Part shown: in pieces, positions 16,101 to 25,219 of the stretch
Layout: every line of letters begins with the position of its first letter
Numbering within the stretch: the stretch's first letter is position 1
Assembly (NCBI GenBank): GCA_965223305.1
Contig: CBDCWT010000070.1
Span: forward strand, 1-44,087
Source: CBDCWT01 sp965223305
Lineage (GTDB): Bacteria > Planctomycetota > Planctomycetia > Pirellulales > Pirellulaceae
DNA: 44,087 nt
Direction: 5' to 3'
Notes under the pieces: model-generated
Told to the model about the DNA's origin: nothing
The model's database searches: none
What the model saw: the letters and a program-made list of their open reading frames with translations, nothing else
Program-made: the position numbers and the translations under genes

Positions 16101-18249
16101 ACGCACCACGGACCTGACAGGCAGCGGACTTGATTATAGATCAGCGTCTGCATTTCACAGTAGCAAAGTTCATAGCGAACATCTCGAAAAGCTGGCGATC
16201 GTTTACGTTCGACAGTCATCGCCTAGGCAGGTGATAGAGCATCGCGAATCGCGTGAACGCCAATACGCGTTGGTCAACTTGGCAGTAACATTGGGATGGC
16301 CTCGCGAACGTGTTCTGGTCATCGATGAAGACCAGGGACAAAGCGGCAAGTGGGCTGACAACCGCGATGGCTTCCAGAGACTGCTTGCCGAAGTAACGAT
16401 GGATCACGGCGGTATCGTGCTGGGATTGGAGATGAGTCGCTTGGCGCGCAGTTCCAAAGACTGGCACCATCTATTTGAGCTGTGTGGGATCTTCGATACG
16501 TTGCTGGCCGACGAAGACGGTGTGTACGACGCCAATGATCCCACGGACAGAATGGTTTTGGGGATGAAAGGAATCATGAGTGAGCTCGAGCTTGAAACCA
16601 TGCGCAAGCGGTTGCATCGCAACGCGATGAACAAAGCTCGTCGTGGCGAATTGTTTCACAGTGTTCCAGTCGGTTACGTCATCTTGCCTAACGACGAAGT
16701 GGTTCTTGACCCAGATGAACAAGCCCGCGCGGTTGTGCAACAGATCTTCGACAAGTTCGATGAAGTCGGCACGATGTACAAGACGTTCCGTTGGTTGGCA
16801 CGCCACAACATCTCGCTGCCGATGCGGTTGCACAGTGGCCCGCGGAAGGGCGAGTTGGATTGGCGGCGGCCGACGTTGGTAACGGTCCGCAACGTGTTGA
16901 CGCATCCGATCTACGCGGGCGCTTACGCATATGGCAGATTCGACTACGATCGCAAGGCCCGGTACCGTTCGGGACAAGACAAACGCAAGCGACGTTCGAG
17001 GCCGATGGAAGAGTGGAAAGTCTTGATCAAAGACCGTCTCCCCGCTTACATCACCTGGGATCGTTTCGCGACAAATCAAGAACGGCTAAGTCAAAATCGC
17101 CAGACAAAGGGTGCGCTGGGCGTAGCGCGAAAGGGCCGAGCACTCCTTACCAGAGTGCTGGTTTGTGGCAACTGTAACTGGAAGATGAACATTGCGTATG
17201 ATGTCGACGTGCCACATTACGTCTGCGAAAGCCATCTCATGCGAGGCACGGAGAAGACGTGTACCGGGCTGAGCTCCAAGCAGATTGATGAACTCGTCAC
17301 GAAGCAAGTTCTCAAGGCGCTCGAGCCCGCGGCACTCGAGTTGAGTATGAATGCGTTGGCGGATGTCGAACGGGAGCGTGCTCGGCTCAATAAGCATTGG
17401 CAACAACGTCTTGAGCGTGCGCAGTACGAAATCGATATCGCGGAACGACGTTACCGCGCTGTCGATCCCGACAACCGCTTAGTCGCTTCAACCTTGGAGA
17501 GGCAATGGGAGCAATCGTTGCGCGACAAACGTGAGATCCAAGACGAGTACGATCGATTTCAACTTGAGTCTCCGACGCAACTAACTCCCGATGAGCGTTC
17601 GAAGATTACGGCATTGTCCTCTGACATTCCCGCGCTGTGGCACGCCGAGGGTACCACCAATGCAGATCGCAAAGAGATCATTCGTTGCCTGGTCGACCGC
17701 GTCGTTGTGCATGTTCGAAACGATAGCGAATATGTTGATGCAACCATCCATTGGAGCGGTGGATACTCGAGCCAACATGAGTTCATTCGTTCGGTCAATG
17801 CGTACACCACGTTGCGCGACTTCGATGCATTGATGTTGCGCGTTACGGAGTTGCGCCAGCAAGCTAAGACGTCCAACGAGATCGCCGCTTGCTTGAACGC
17901 CGAAGGTTTTATGCCGCCCAAGAAACACGATGGATTTAATGGCAGGATCGTGGACCACTTGCTCAAACGCGGTGGTCTGATCGGAAGAGAACGTTCACAC
18001 GATGAACTACTTGGCGAAGATGAATGGTGGCTCACCGACCTTGCGCGGAAACTTAAAGTGTATCACGAGAAGCTTCGCAGCTGGGCGAAGCATGGCTGGG
18101 TCCATAGCCGCCAAACACCGATCCAGAAAAACTGGATCCTGTGGGCCGATGATGATGAAGTCGCCCGCCTTCGTCGGCTTGTCGCGGAAAGCCGACCCGG
18201 AAAAACTTGCTACCCGGCTGCACTCACGACGCCCAAAACGCGAGCCTAA
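16087..18249 (+). CDS. Large serine recombinase
   Basis: 720 residues, intact; SD GGAGG lies 8 bp before ATG 16087. The N-terminal resolvase domain is at ~36-190, with nucleophile Ser44 in YVRQSSPRQV, then GLEMSRLARSS and the E-helix region MKGIMSELELETMRKRL. The recombinase domain (~200-310) includes RRPTLVTVRNVLTHPIYAGA. A zinc ribbon follows (VCGNCNWKMN...HYVCESH...C), then a coiled coil (~410-500, DVERERARLNKHWQQRLERA). The C-terminal region has HTH-like segments (LTDLARKLKVYHEKLRSW). Such enzymes cut both DNAs with a two-base stagger and integrate their element at a specific site, here the transposase catalytic motif. Confidence 0.95.
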   Translation: MKTAERTTDLTGSGLDYRSASAFHSSKVHSEHLEKLAIVYVRQSSPRQVIEHRESRERQYALVNLAVTLGWPRERVLVIDEDQGQSGKWADNRDGFQRLLAEVTMDHGGIVLGLEMSRLARSSKDWHHLFELCGIFDTLLADEDGVYDANDPTDRMVLGMKGIMSELELETMRKRLHRNAMNKARRGELFHSVPVGYVILPNDEVVLDPDEQARAVVQQIFDKFDEVGTMYKTFRWLARHNISLPMRLHSGPRKGELDWRRPTLVTVRNVLTHPIYAGAYAYGRFDYDRKARYRSGQDKRKRRSRPMEEWKVLIKDRLPAYITWDRFATNQERLSQNRQTKGALGVARKGRALLTRVLVCGNCNWKMNIAYDVDVPHYVCESHLMRGTEKTCTGLSSKQIDELVTKQVLKALEPAALELSMNALADVERERARLNKHWQQRLERAQYEIDIAERRYRAVDPDNRLVASTLERQWEQSLRDKREIQDEYDRFQLESPTQLTPDERSKITALSSDIPALWHAEGTTNADRKEIIRCLVDRVVVHVRNDSEYVDATIHWSGGYSSQHEFIRSVNAYTTLRDFDALMLRVTELRQQAKTSNEIAACLNAEGFMPPKKHDGFNGRIVDHLLKRGGLIGRERSHDELLGEDEWWLTDLARKLKVYHEKLRSWAKHGWVHSRQTPIQKNWILWADDDEVARLRRLVAESRPGKTCYPAALTTPKTRA

Positions 18250-18328
18250 CGGACGCTTTACTTGAACCATCAAAACGACATCTGCTAGCATCAAGTCCAC
18301 CGACAAAGGGGAGGTATTATGACTGGTC

Positions 18329-19177
18329 ATTCTGATGCGGACTATACGGAAGCGTCTTTTGATGAAGAATGCCCAGCGTCAGTAGGCCTTCGGTGAACTC
18401 GTCGGCGATCATCGCCGCGCCGTTGTCGGTCATCAGCGCGCGGGGAAGTCCACGTTTCTGAATCGCCTGCGAGAATCCATGGACCAGATCCTCGGTGGTC
18501 TCCGAAAGATACCACTGGAGATGACAGCATAACCGCGAGTGGTCATCCAGGATGCCCAACGCGATCGGTCGCTGCCACTGCCCCTGTTCGGTAACGACAC
18601 GGAGCGACCCGTGATGGAAGTCGAGATGCCATAAGGAACCGGGGTATTCGGATTCATAGCTGCGAATTTCACGGTTCTCGTGGCGTTGCTTGGCGCGAAC
18701 TTCGCCAGGACGCCCTTTCGGCAATCGCCGTTTACGCACCATGCCATGGGCTTGCATGTAACGTCTGACCGTGGAGTAGGAACCAATCGGCGCAAGCGCA
18801 GGATCGGCTTGGACGGCACTTGCCAGATTGTCATAGTGGAGTTGGTACGTCCAATGGGGATGATTGCGGTACTGCTGGCCCAGCACCTCAGCCAGTCTCG
18901 GAGCAAGCGACTTTCGACCCGCGTCTTTACGGACCGCACGCTGCAGCGCGCTGACAGGATCGTCCTGAGCTTTCCTCGCCTTGTAGTACCAACCTTCGAT
19001 GGTTGTGGCCGTGTACTGCACGTCCTGCCCGCTGACCGGATGGATCCAGACTTTCTCGGCAAGTGCTTCGATGGCCGCCTTGAGCGCTCCACGCGGAGGG
19101 GGAGCGGCCAAGAGGGAACCGATCACCGAGAACCGAAAACGTGCCCACAAAAGGGTAGATGATTTTTTCGTCATCAC
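18329..19177 (-). CDS. DD35E transposase, N-terminal half (before nested insertion)
   Basis: 283 residues before the insertion; the frame then reads only three element-derived codons to a stop at 18317. The N-terminal HTH-type region (LRKA-type SLLAAPPPRGALKAAIEALA...STVRRYMQAHGM) is followed by the rve/DDE core. D186 is in LWHLDFHHG and D251 in LMTDNGAAM. The motif PYSPHQN is at 277-283. The catalytic Glu is residue 287 of the rejoined protein, exactly 35 residues after D251. A TniA/IS481-like relation is suggested by this arrangement and by the adjacent TniB-like ATPase. Catalytically dead as long as the insertion stays. Confidence 0.88.
18330..18331 (+). other. Putative right attachment-site core (TT)
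   Basis: The junction reads GACTGGTCA-TT-CTGATGCGG. Element sequence is on the left and transposase sequence (minus-strand CATCAG) on the right. It pairs with the TT at 15760-15761. Confidence 0.65.
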
Positions 19178-19236
19178 ATCTCCTCAAAAGAAAAAACACT
19201 AGTGAAGTAACGATGTGAAGACCTTAAGAGAGTTGA

Positions 19237-19890
19237 TCAGACCCGACGATCGGCATCGTCTGCGGGTTTTCCAGAATCCTCGGAGACCTTGATTACCAGG
19301 CCGTCGGTGCGCGAAATCGGAGCCAGGAACCGCAGCAGTTTCGACCACCCATCCCGGTCATCCTCGCGCGAGACAAAGGCCTCGAGGAGCGATCGAGGAA
19401 ACGCCGTGATTTCGAAAGCGGGTACCAAACGAGCGCGTGCAAGTTTCCAGAAGGTGCTTTTCGGGAAATGTTCGTTCCAGAACTCTCGCCAGCGATAGAT
19501 GGTGTCGCGAGATACGCCAAGCAGCGTCGTTAGTTCACGGATACGCCGCGGCGAGGGACCTTGTCGCATGGCCGAAACGAGAATCACCACAGCGCCGAGA
19601 TATACTTTCCGCCCAAGAAACCGCACCGACGGGGGTGTCACCCGCTTCCGGCATCCGTCCTGGGAACAACAGAAACTCAGCCGTCGACGGTACTCGTCAG
19701 GAAGATTACGAGCACCACGAGGCTTGCGAGGATAGTCGGCGCAGTGCAACGTGCCGCCGCACGCTGGACACCGTTTCTCCCGCGAAGCATTGGCCAGATC
19801 TTGATCAATCGAAAAAAGGAACGCCCAGAAGGTGGCGTCGGCAAACAATTCATGATACATCTGAAGCACTCCATTGGCGTCGAATACCAT
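19237..19890 (-). CDS. Zinc-ribbon/HTH protein, first gene of the transposon
   Basis: 217 residues. A CPACGG...C-Y-P and FCCSQDGCRKR zinc ribbon occupies ~40-85. It is followed by a strand/helix region (FLGRKVYLGAVVILVSAM) and a clear helix-turn-helix (IRELTTLLGVSRDTIYRWREFW). The C-terminal ~70 residues are not recognised. Similar Cys-rich HTH proteins (TniQ/TnsD) pick targets in Tn7-like elements, but I see no direct TniQ signature, so that function is a hypothesis; it could also be a regulator. Promoter and binding sites would lie in the 84 bp up to the right end, which hold an inverted repeat. Confidence 0.72.
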   Translation of the reverse strand: MVFDANGVLQMYHELFADATFWAFLFSIDQDLANASREKRCPACGGTLHCADYPRKPRGARNLPDEYRRRLSFCCSQDGCRKRVTPPSVRFLGRKVYLGAVVILVSAMRQGPSPRRIRELTTLLGVSRDTIYRWREFWNEHFPKSTFWKLARARLVPAFEITAFPRSLLEAFVSREDDRDGWSKLLRFLAPISRTDGLVIKVSEDSGKPADDADRRV

Positions 19891-19900
19891 ATGGAGTACA

Positions 19901-19942
19901 CCCCTCGGCGACCGCGATCAACCGATCAGGCTTGCCGAGGGG
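19901..19942. promoter_or_regulatory. Inverted repeat upstream of the transposon operon
   Basis: CCCCTCGGC (19901-19909) and GCCGAGGGG (19934-19942) form a perfect 9-bp inverted repeat with a 24-bp spacer. It starts 10 bp upstream of the first gene's start codon and lies inside the right transposon end. The spacing, about three helical turns centre to centre, suits a dimeric binding site such as an operator or transposase site; that use is inferred. Confidence 0.5.
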
Positions 19943-19974
19943 AATCTTTTCACGTTATCGCTCGATCGTGATCA

Positions 19975-20464
19975 GGAACGACCTTCCGACCATCGATTTT
20001 CTTGCCGACGCACAAGCGCCAAGTCGCTTTGGCCATGTTCTGAATTTCTGCGCCAGATGCCATTTTCCGGAATGATTAGGCGGCAGTGACATCTGTCGCG
20101 AACTCAGACCGATGCAACCTCAGAGGTCTTTTTCACCGCCCGCAACTTCGCCAATTTTTTCCAGATGGCGGTTGATGCAACCGCTGAGGTTATGCCAAGA
20201 GCTGAATCCGCATCGGTCGCGCGACCGATGTCAGTAGCAGCCCGAAACCGGCTAGAAGTGTGCGTTAAGCTGGGTAGACTTATTGTTCGGAAATCGTAAC
20301 GATCGTCCGCAGTGCGTTTGGACGCGTCGGTGCTGGCGGATCGATGGTACGAAGGGACGAACTCACCTGAACACGCGACTCCTCAGCTGAAAATTCTGTT
20401 CGGTTTTGAGAACGCTTAACTTAAAGGTTTCCGAACGCCGAGACAGAGGGTTCGAGTCAACAAA
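19975..20464. other. Intergenic stretch, no gene seen
   Basis: 490 bases between the transposon's right end and the stop of the TPR kinase. No frame gives a recognisable protein. A near-direct repeat, GATGCAACCTCAGAGGT (20111-20127) and GATGCAACCGCTGAGGT, occurs about 65 bp apart; its meaning is unknown. The missing half of the second DUF1559 gene is not here. Confidence 0.6.
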
Positions 20465-23400
20465 TCAATCCGCTGTCAGCGTTGCAGCGGCCTCAGAAAT
20501 AGCGAGTTCGACGCGGATTCGTCGCCAGCCTTTGCCATTCCACGGCGCCATCCACTGGTTGGCTTGATCGAGCCATTGTTCGGCCGCCGCCCGATTGCCT
20601 CGCTTCGATTCCGCCAGCGACAAGAAACTAGCCGCCAAGATGCGATCCTCCGTTTTCATGGCGTCTGGTTCGTTAGCCAGTGTCAGTGCGGCAGTTAGTT
20701 CTTCGACCGCTTCCTCAGATTTGCCTAGACGGTAAAGCGCGGTTCCCAACTCCTTCCGAAGCACCAGCGTTTCGGGACTCAACGGGCCATGCTTTGCCTC
20801 GCTCTCTCGCGCTCGCTCCCGGGCGACGTCGACCACTTCATTCATTCCGTCCCAGTCGATTGGGGCCAGCGTGAACCACCATGTGGGAACGTCGTCGCTG
20901 GGTTGGGGCCAACCACGGGCGAGTTGAGATGACGAAGCTTCAGGACCGCTCGACACAATCGACGCTCGATAGTCGTCCAAGCGACCTAGCTTCAGTTGAT
21001 AGACAGCTCGAACTTCCCAGACCGTGCTGGCGCGACCGCCAAGTAGTCGATCAAAATCCGAGACCGCCGCTTCGAGTTCGCCTAGCGCTGCATGGGAAAA
21101 CGCTCTTTGAGCATAAGCAACTGCATGCTCCGGATCTAGTTCAATAGCCCTTGTCAGCGATCTGACGGCATTGGGATAGTCGCCAGCAACGAAAAAACAT
21201 TTGCCAAGACTAAAATGCGGCGTTGCTTTGTCCGGTGCGAATTCAACGGCTTTCGTATACAGCGGGATGGCCTCGTCGTGCTTCCCATCGCGATAATACA
21301 AACTCGCTAGGTCGTAGTAGCAAATGCCTACCGCATCACAAACCTTTGCCGTGTGAGGGTCTCGCCAATGGCTTGGGAATTCCGCCACGATACGTTCAAG
21401 GAACGTTTCTACATTTCGGCCCATTAAATTTGCCAAGCAAAGGAGTTCCTCACTCACATTGGTCTGACTGACTTCAGCGAAATTCACATTCGCAAAGACT
21501 TTGACAAAATCGTCATGTCTGTCCAGCAGCAAGAAGGCCAAGCCTCGTAAGAATCGTTGGTTCTCCGACTTCACTGGGAATTCAATGGCCGCTTCGAGAT
21601 CGCGCCGAGCCGTCTCGGCAGCTCCCAACACGCGGTGCGCCAACGCTCGGCGAATTAATGCGCTGACTCGCAGTTGCCAGGGATTGTTGTGACCCGCCGC
21701 GTTAAAGAAGGTCCCCAACCCCGGCTCGATTTCTGCTGGCAAGGTGTTCAGCATGACAGTCAAGATTTCAATTGCCTGCCGCTTCTCTTCGGTCTTCGAA
21801 TCGTTCGGATCATAGGCCACCAGGAGCCAGTTCGCATGCCAATAGGCTCGACCTGGCAATACCGTGGGGGCCACCTGAGCTGCTTGCTCAAACAGTGCAA
21901 GGCACTTGGAACGGTTCCCATGGCGACCTTCGAACGTAGCCTGCCATTCAATGACACGATGGTCATGCGGGGCGATCCGTACCGCCTTAGCAAGATCCGC
22001 ATCGGCCAAGTCATGCATGCCGTCGATTCCTGATCTCGCTTGGGCTCGTAAAAGATATGGGTGAGGCGAGTTTGGATTCAGGGCAATGGCACCGGTACAT
22101 ACGCCCTCCAATCGAAAGTTCTGTGCCCGTCCATCGTCCAGATCGTTGAGCAGTTCGAGCGTGTTGGCAAGCGACATCAGCGCCAGATATCCTTGCGGCT
22201 CCGCCTGCAAAGCCATCTCGAAGCTGCGTGCCGCATCGTTCATTTGCAGCTGAGCATATTGATACTCGCCCAACATCAACCAGTCCAAGTAGCTCTGTGA
22301 GGCCAGATCCGCCGCTGCTTTTTCTTTCGTCCGCGCTTCGTCAATTCGTTGCAGGCCGCGATACGCATAAGCCGACCAGTACTCCGTCCCCGCTGACGGG
22401 TGGCTCAGTTCCGAGATGGATGAAAGTAGCTCGATGGCCTGTCGATACGATCGTTCTCGCTCTTGCGGAACCCCATGCGAACTGCCTATCCCGGCCACCG
22501 CAGTAACAAACAGCAATTCAAGATAGCGTTCTTTGGTCTTTAACTGCTCCTGCGGATTCAGTGTTTGGAAATCAATGTGCCTCGCGAGATCGAAATCGTC
22601 GGCGGAACGATAATTGGACAATGCTTGCTGGCATTTTTGGAATAAGTCGTCCATCTCTCCGCTCGTGGCGAAGTGCAAATTCGTGGTGATTTCGTCGTAT
22701 AGCGCATGGAACTCAGCATGGGTCGTATAGGCTTGTTGCCTGGAACCGACTTTCTTTTCGCTTTCGGCAATCCGTGCCGAAAAGAATGACGACGCCGCCA
22801 GAGGGGATTCGAGGGTCGTACGAGCCACTGCCAGCTCTTTTTGCGCAGATTCGAATTGGGACGATTCGAAGTAGGCGTTTGCCATGGCGAGCCGAGATTC
22901 GATTGCTGATCTCGCGTTACGGCGATAATTCATCACCCAAGATGTGAACATGGTGACAGCCAAGAGGGATGCCGCCAACGCAGCACTCTTGCCAGGATGC
23001 TTGCCGACCCAACGCGCACATTTCATCGCGACCGATAACGGGCGGGCTTGGATGGATCTCCCGTCCAAATACCGCTGCAGGTCATCGGCAAAATCCTGAG
23101 CCGAATGGTAGCGATCGCCGGGATCTTTTTCGATCGCCTTGTGCAATATGGTTTCAAGATCTCGTTCGATCGTCGGAATCAATTGCCCGAGCGGAGTGGG
23201 CGTGCCCACGGAGATTTGATGGAGCAATTCCTCTCGGGTCTTGCCGTTCCAAACGGGGTGCAGCGAAAGCATTTCATAGAGCGTAGCACCCAGGGCATAA
23301 ATATCCGCGCGGTGGTCGATTAAAACACGTTTCGTCAGTGCCTGTTCCGGCGCCATGTAGCGTAAGGTGCCCACGCGGTCGCCCGTCACCGTCATCGAAA

Positions 23401-24211
23401 CATCGCTTTCGATCCTGGCCAGACCAAAATCGGCGACCCAGACTTTCCCTTGACCGTCAATCAAAAGGTTACCGGGCTTAATGTCACGATGGAGGACGCC
23501 ATTTTCATGCGCATGAGCCAATGCCTCAGCGGCGTCAGCGCCCCAGCGTGCCACCGTGCGATGGTACGTATGTGGTGACTCTTCGCGCTGAGTAGAGATG
23601 AAAGCCTGAATGTCGACATTCGTCTCGGCAGCTGGTAACGGATGTAAATTCGGTTCCGAGCGTTTACTTGTTTGAGGCTCATTCGCTCGTAGCGTGTTCG
23701 TCAGGACATCCGCGGACGGTCCATCAATGAATTGCATCGCGAAGTAATTTAGCCCACGATCGGAACCGACGGCGTATACGGGAACAATATGTGGATGGTT
23801 AAGCGTACCGGCTGCTCGGACCTCATTGCGAAACCGATTCAGGCGACTGGGGTCAGCCAGGCCCGCGAACGGTAAAACCTTCAGCGCCACGCGGCGATTC
23901 ATGCTGATCTGAGTCGCCTCGTAGATGACCCCCATGCCACCTCGGCCAACCTCGCGAACCAATTGGTAGTCGCCCAGCTGTCGCATTCGGACGCCATCCT
24001 GCAGCTCTTGCTCGGCGAGCAACGGCATCTCGAAATCTAACAACGACCGCAAGGTCGCCAGGATGTCGCGGATCTCATCAGCGTATTCCGGATGGCGGTC
24101 GGCCATCGCGTCGATGTCCGTGGATTCGCCACGCGCGATGATCGACGTGTATTCGTCGACCAGATCGACCATGATGGCCTGCAGTTTAGGGTCTTCGGTA
24201 TCGTAGGTCAT
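20465..24211 (-). CDS. Membrane Ser/Thr protein kinase with TPR sensor region
   Basis: 1,248 residues, intact. Kinase domain ~83-390: G-loop VGRGGMGVIY (88-97), Lys111 in VALKVLP, HRDIKPGN (241-248), DFG (261-263), APE-like MAPEQA, and the family end DGRSIQARPLSVAM. A ~45-residue insertion lies between hinge and catalytic loop (~170-215). One membrane helix (AALAASLLAVTMFTSWVM, ~425-445) precedes ~800 residues of helical TPR repeats; the clearest is near DEAIPLYTKAVEFAPDKATP. ATG overlaps the sigma gene stop (ATGA, 24208-24211), so both are translated together. Typical planctomycete sigma/STPK signalling module; its signal and substrates are unknown. Confidence 0.93.
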   Translation of the reverse strand: MTYDTEDPKLQAIMVDLVDEYTSIIARGESTDIDAMADRHPEYADEIRDILATLRSLLDFEMPLLAEQELQDGVRMRQLGDYQLVREVGRGGMGVIYEATQISMNRRVALKVLPFAGLADPSRLNRFRNEVRAAGTLNHPHIVPVYAVGSDRGLNYFAMQFIDGPSADVLTNTLRANEPQTSKRSEPNLHPLPAAETNVDIQAFISTQREESPHTYHRTVARWGADAAEALAHAHENGVLHRDIKPGNLLIDGQGKVWVADFGLARIESDVSMTVTGDRVGTLRYMAPEQALTKRVLIDHRADIYALGATLYEMLSLHPVWNGKTREELLHQISVGTPTPLGQLIPTIERDLETILHKAIEKDPGDRYHSAQDFADDLQRYLDGRSIQARPLSVAMKCARWVGKHPGKSAALAASLLAVTMFTSWVMNYRRNARSAIESRLAMANAYFESSQFESAQKELAVARTTLESPLAASSFFSARIAESEKKVGSRQQAYTTHAEFHALYDEITTNLHFATSGEMDDLFQKCQQALSNYRSADDFDLARHIDFQTLNPQEQLKTKERYLELLFVTAVAGIGSSHGVPQERERSYRQAIELLSSISELSHPSAGTEYWSAYAYRGLQRIDEARTKEKAAADLASQSYLDWLMLGEYQYAQLQMNDAARSFEMALQAEPQGYLALMSLANTLELLNDLDDGRAQNFRLEGVCTGAIALNPNSPHPYLLRAQARSGIDGMHDLADADLAKAVRIAPHDHRVIEWQATFEGRHGNRSKCLALFEQAAQVAPTVLPGRAYWHANWLLVAYDPNDSKTEEKRQAIEILTVMLNTLPAEIEPGLGTFFNAAGHNNPWQLRVSALIRRALAHRVLGAAETARRDLEAAIEFPVKSENQRFLRGLAFLLLDRHDDFVKVFANVNFAEVSQTNVSEELLCLANLMGRNVETFLERIVAEFPSHWRDPHTAKVCDAVGICYYDLASLYYRDGKHDEAIPLYTKAVEFAPDKATPHFSLGKCFFVAGDYPNAVRSLTRAIELDPEHAVAYAQRAFSHAALGELEAAVSDFDRLLGGRASTVWEVRAVYQLKLGRLDDYRASIVSSGPEASSSQLARGWPQPSDDVPTWWFTLAPIDWDGMNEVVDVARERARESEAKHGPLSPETLVLRKELGTALYRLGKSEEAVEELTAALTLANEPDAMKTEDRILAASFLSLAESKRGNRAAAEQWLDQANQWMAPWNGKGWRRIRVELAISEAAATLTAD

Positions 24212-24849
24212 AACACATCACCGTCGAGTCCTCCCTGAACACAGAATTGCTTCAAATGCGTTAGTGCTCGGACGTATTGCTGTCGCGCTGTCGAGGCGCT
24301 GACATCTAGTAACTCCGCAATCTCAGCATAATTAAAATCCTCGACATGTCGCAGCAGCAGGATGTTGCGATCACTGTCCTCGAGTCGGCCTATCAACGTA
24401 GCCAGTTTTCGATCACGTTCTCGTTTCATGGCAACTCGGCTGGGAGTGGAATGCTCCGCAAAGGCGCGCGCCAGAGCCCATGCCGACTCATCGGGAAGTC
24501 GCTGTTCGCGCTTCACCGAACGAATTTGTCGAGCAAGGTGCTTCACGCGCGCGTGCCCCAACTGCTTCATGCCCAACTTGAGCAACCAGACGCGTAGAGG
24601 CATTGGTTTCCGGCTTACATAGTCGCCAAGTCTTCGGCTGGCCTCGGTCAACGTATCCTGCACGACGTCGGAAGCATCGATTCGACGTCGCAGATCGCCA
24701 TCGAGCCGCAGATCAATAAACCGCCGCAGAGGTATGCGTACTTCGGCAAACAGACGCTCCATGGCGAGTTCGTCGCCCTGGACAGCAAGCTGTGCCAGCC
24801 GAAATTGTTCGCTCTGTTGGACGTCCGAAAGTGATGGTTCGGTTTCCAT
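24208..24849 (-). CDS. ECF sigma factor (planctomycete kinase-linked type)
   Basis: 213 residues, intact. Region 2 contains RRRIDASDVVQDTLTEASRRL, the D-ASDVVQ signature of planctomycete ECFs (then PMPLRVWLLKLGMKQL). Region 4 contains LEDSDRNILLLRHVEDFNYAEIAELLDVSASTARQQYVRAL. No anti-sigma factor gene is next to it. Instead it is fused translationally by a 4-bp overlap to the TPR kinase, which suggests that the kinase controls this sigma factor. Confidence 0.93.
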   Translation of the reverse strand: METEPSLSDVQQSEQFRLAQLAVQGDELAMERLFAEVRIPLRRFIDLRLDGDLRRRIDASDVVQDTLTEASRRLGDYVSRKPMPLRVWLLKLGMKQLGHARVKHLARQIRSVKREQRLPDESAWALARAFAEHSTPSRVAMKRERDRKLATLIGRLEDSDRNILLLRHVEDFNYAEIAELLDVSASTARQQYVRALTHLKQFCVQGGLDGDVL

Positions 24850-25219
24850 GTTCGAATACCCCGCGCGGCTGCGACTATGTGACGCACAAAATCCAAATTT
24901 TTTTAAATTCGACCTGGTGCCGCGCTCTTGAATGAAATTCCCAAGGCAGCCGCTAAATCGCGTAAGTGACTGGCAACAAGGAGTTTAACCCATTCGGATC
25001 GAGCCGAGACGCGTCGCCGCAGTGAACTATTCTCGGTTTTTTCTGATTTTTCCCCGCATAAATCGCGAGCAGCGCGGGGTATTCGACTGCCGGAAATTTG
25101 TTTCCCGGTTCAGCAACGTCCAGACCTTTGAACCTGCCGGAGATCGACGGGAACTGGGCTTGTCCTGGTGTGTGAAAAGCAAGGTTCAAACGAAATTAGG
25201 CATTCAGTCACGAGAAGAA
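24850..25219. other. Divergent promoter region
   Basis: 370 bases between the sigma/kinase operon (leftward) and the HAF-repeat protein (rightward). It should hold both promoters. An AT-rich patch with AAATTTTTTTAAATTC at 24893-24908 lies ~45 bp upstream of the sigma start. No operator or RNA gene is recognised. Confidence 0.5.

Larger units (their letters stand above)
15760..18331 (+). mobile_element. Serine-recombinase element nested in the transposase gene
   Basis: About 2.57 kb carrying one large serine recombinase and a small upstream gene. Both junctions carry the dinucleotide TT on the plus strand (15760-15761 and 18330-18331). Deleting 15760-18329 recreates CCGTTCTGATGCGG, which reads HQNGK on the minus strand and restores the DD35E transposase in frame with no lost or gained base. 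A two-base crossover and no target duplication are what a large serine recombinase would leave. Confidence 0.85.
12845..19974 (-). mobile_element. Five-gene DD35E transposon with RepA-like ATPase and CHC2 protein
   Basis: Gene order on the minus strand: zinc-ribbon/HTH protein (19890), DD35E transposase (19177-15129, split), TniB/ExeA-like ATPase, RepA-like ATPase, CHC2 zinc-finger protein. Putative ends share TGA(G/T)CACGAT, at 12845-12854 and inverted at 19974-19965. The left end carries two copies of AATCGAGG(G)TG. The left end interrupts a DUF1559 gene. I see no convincing target duplication, so the exact ends are inferred. The transposase and ATPase pair is Tn552/Tn5053/Mu-like, while RepA plus CHC2 proteins suggest a link to replication. 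A serine-recombinase element (15760-18331) is nested inside. Confidence 0.72.
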
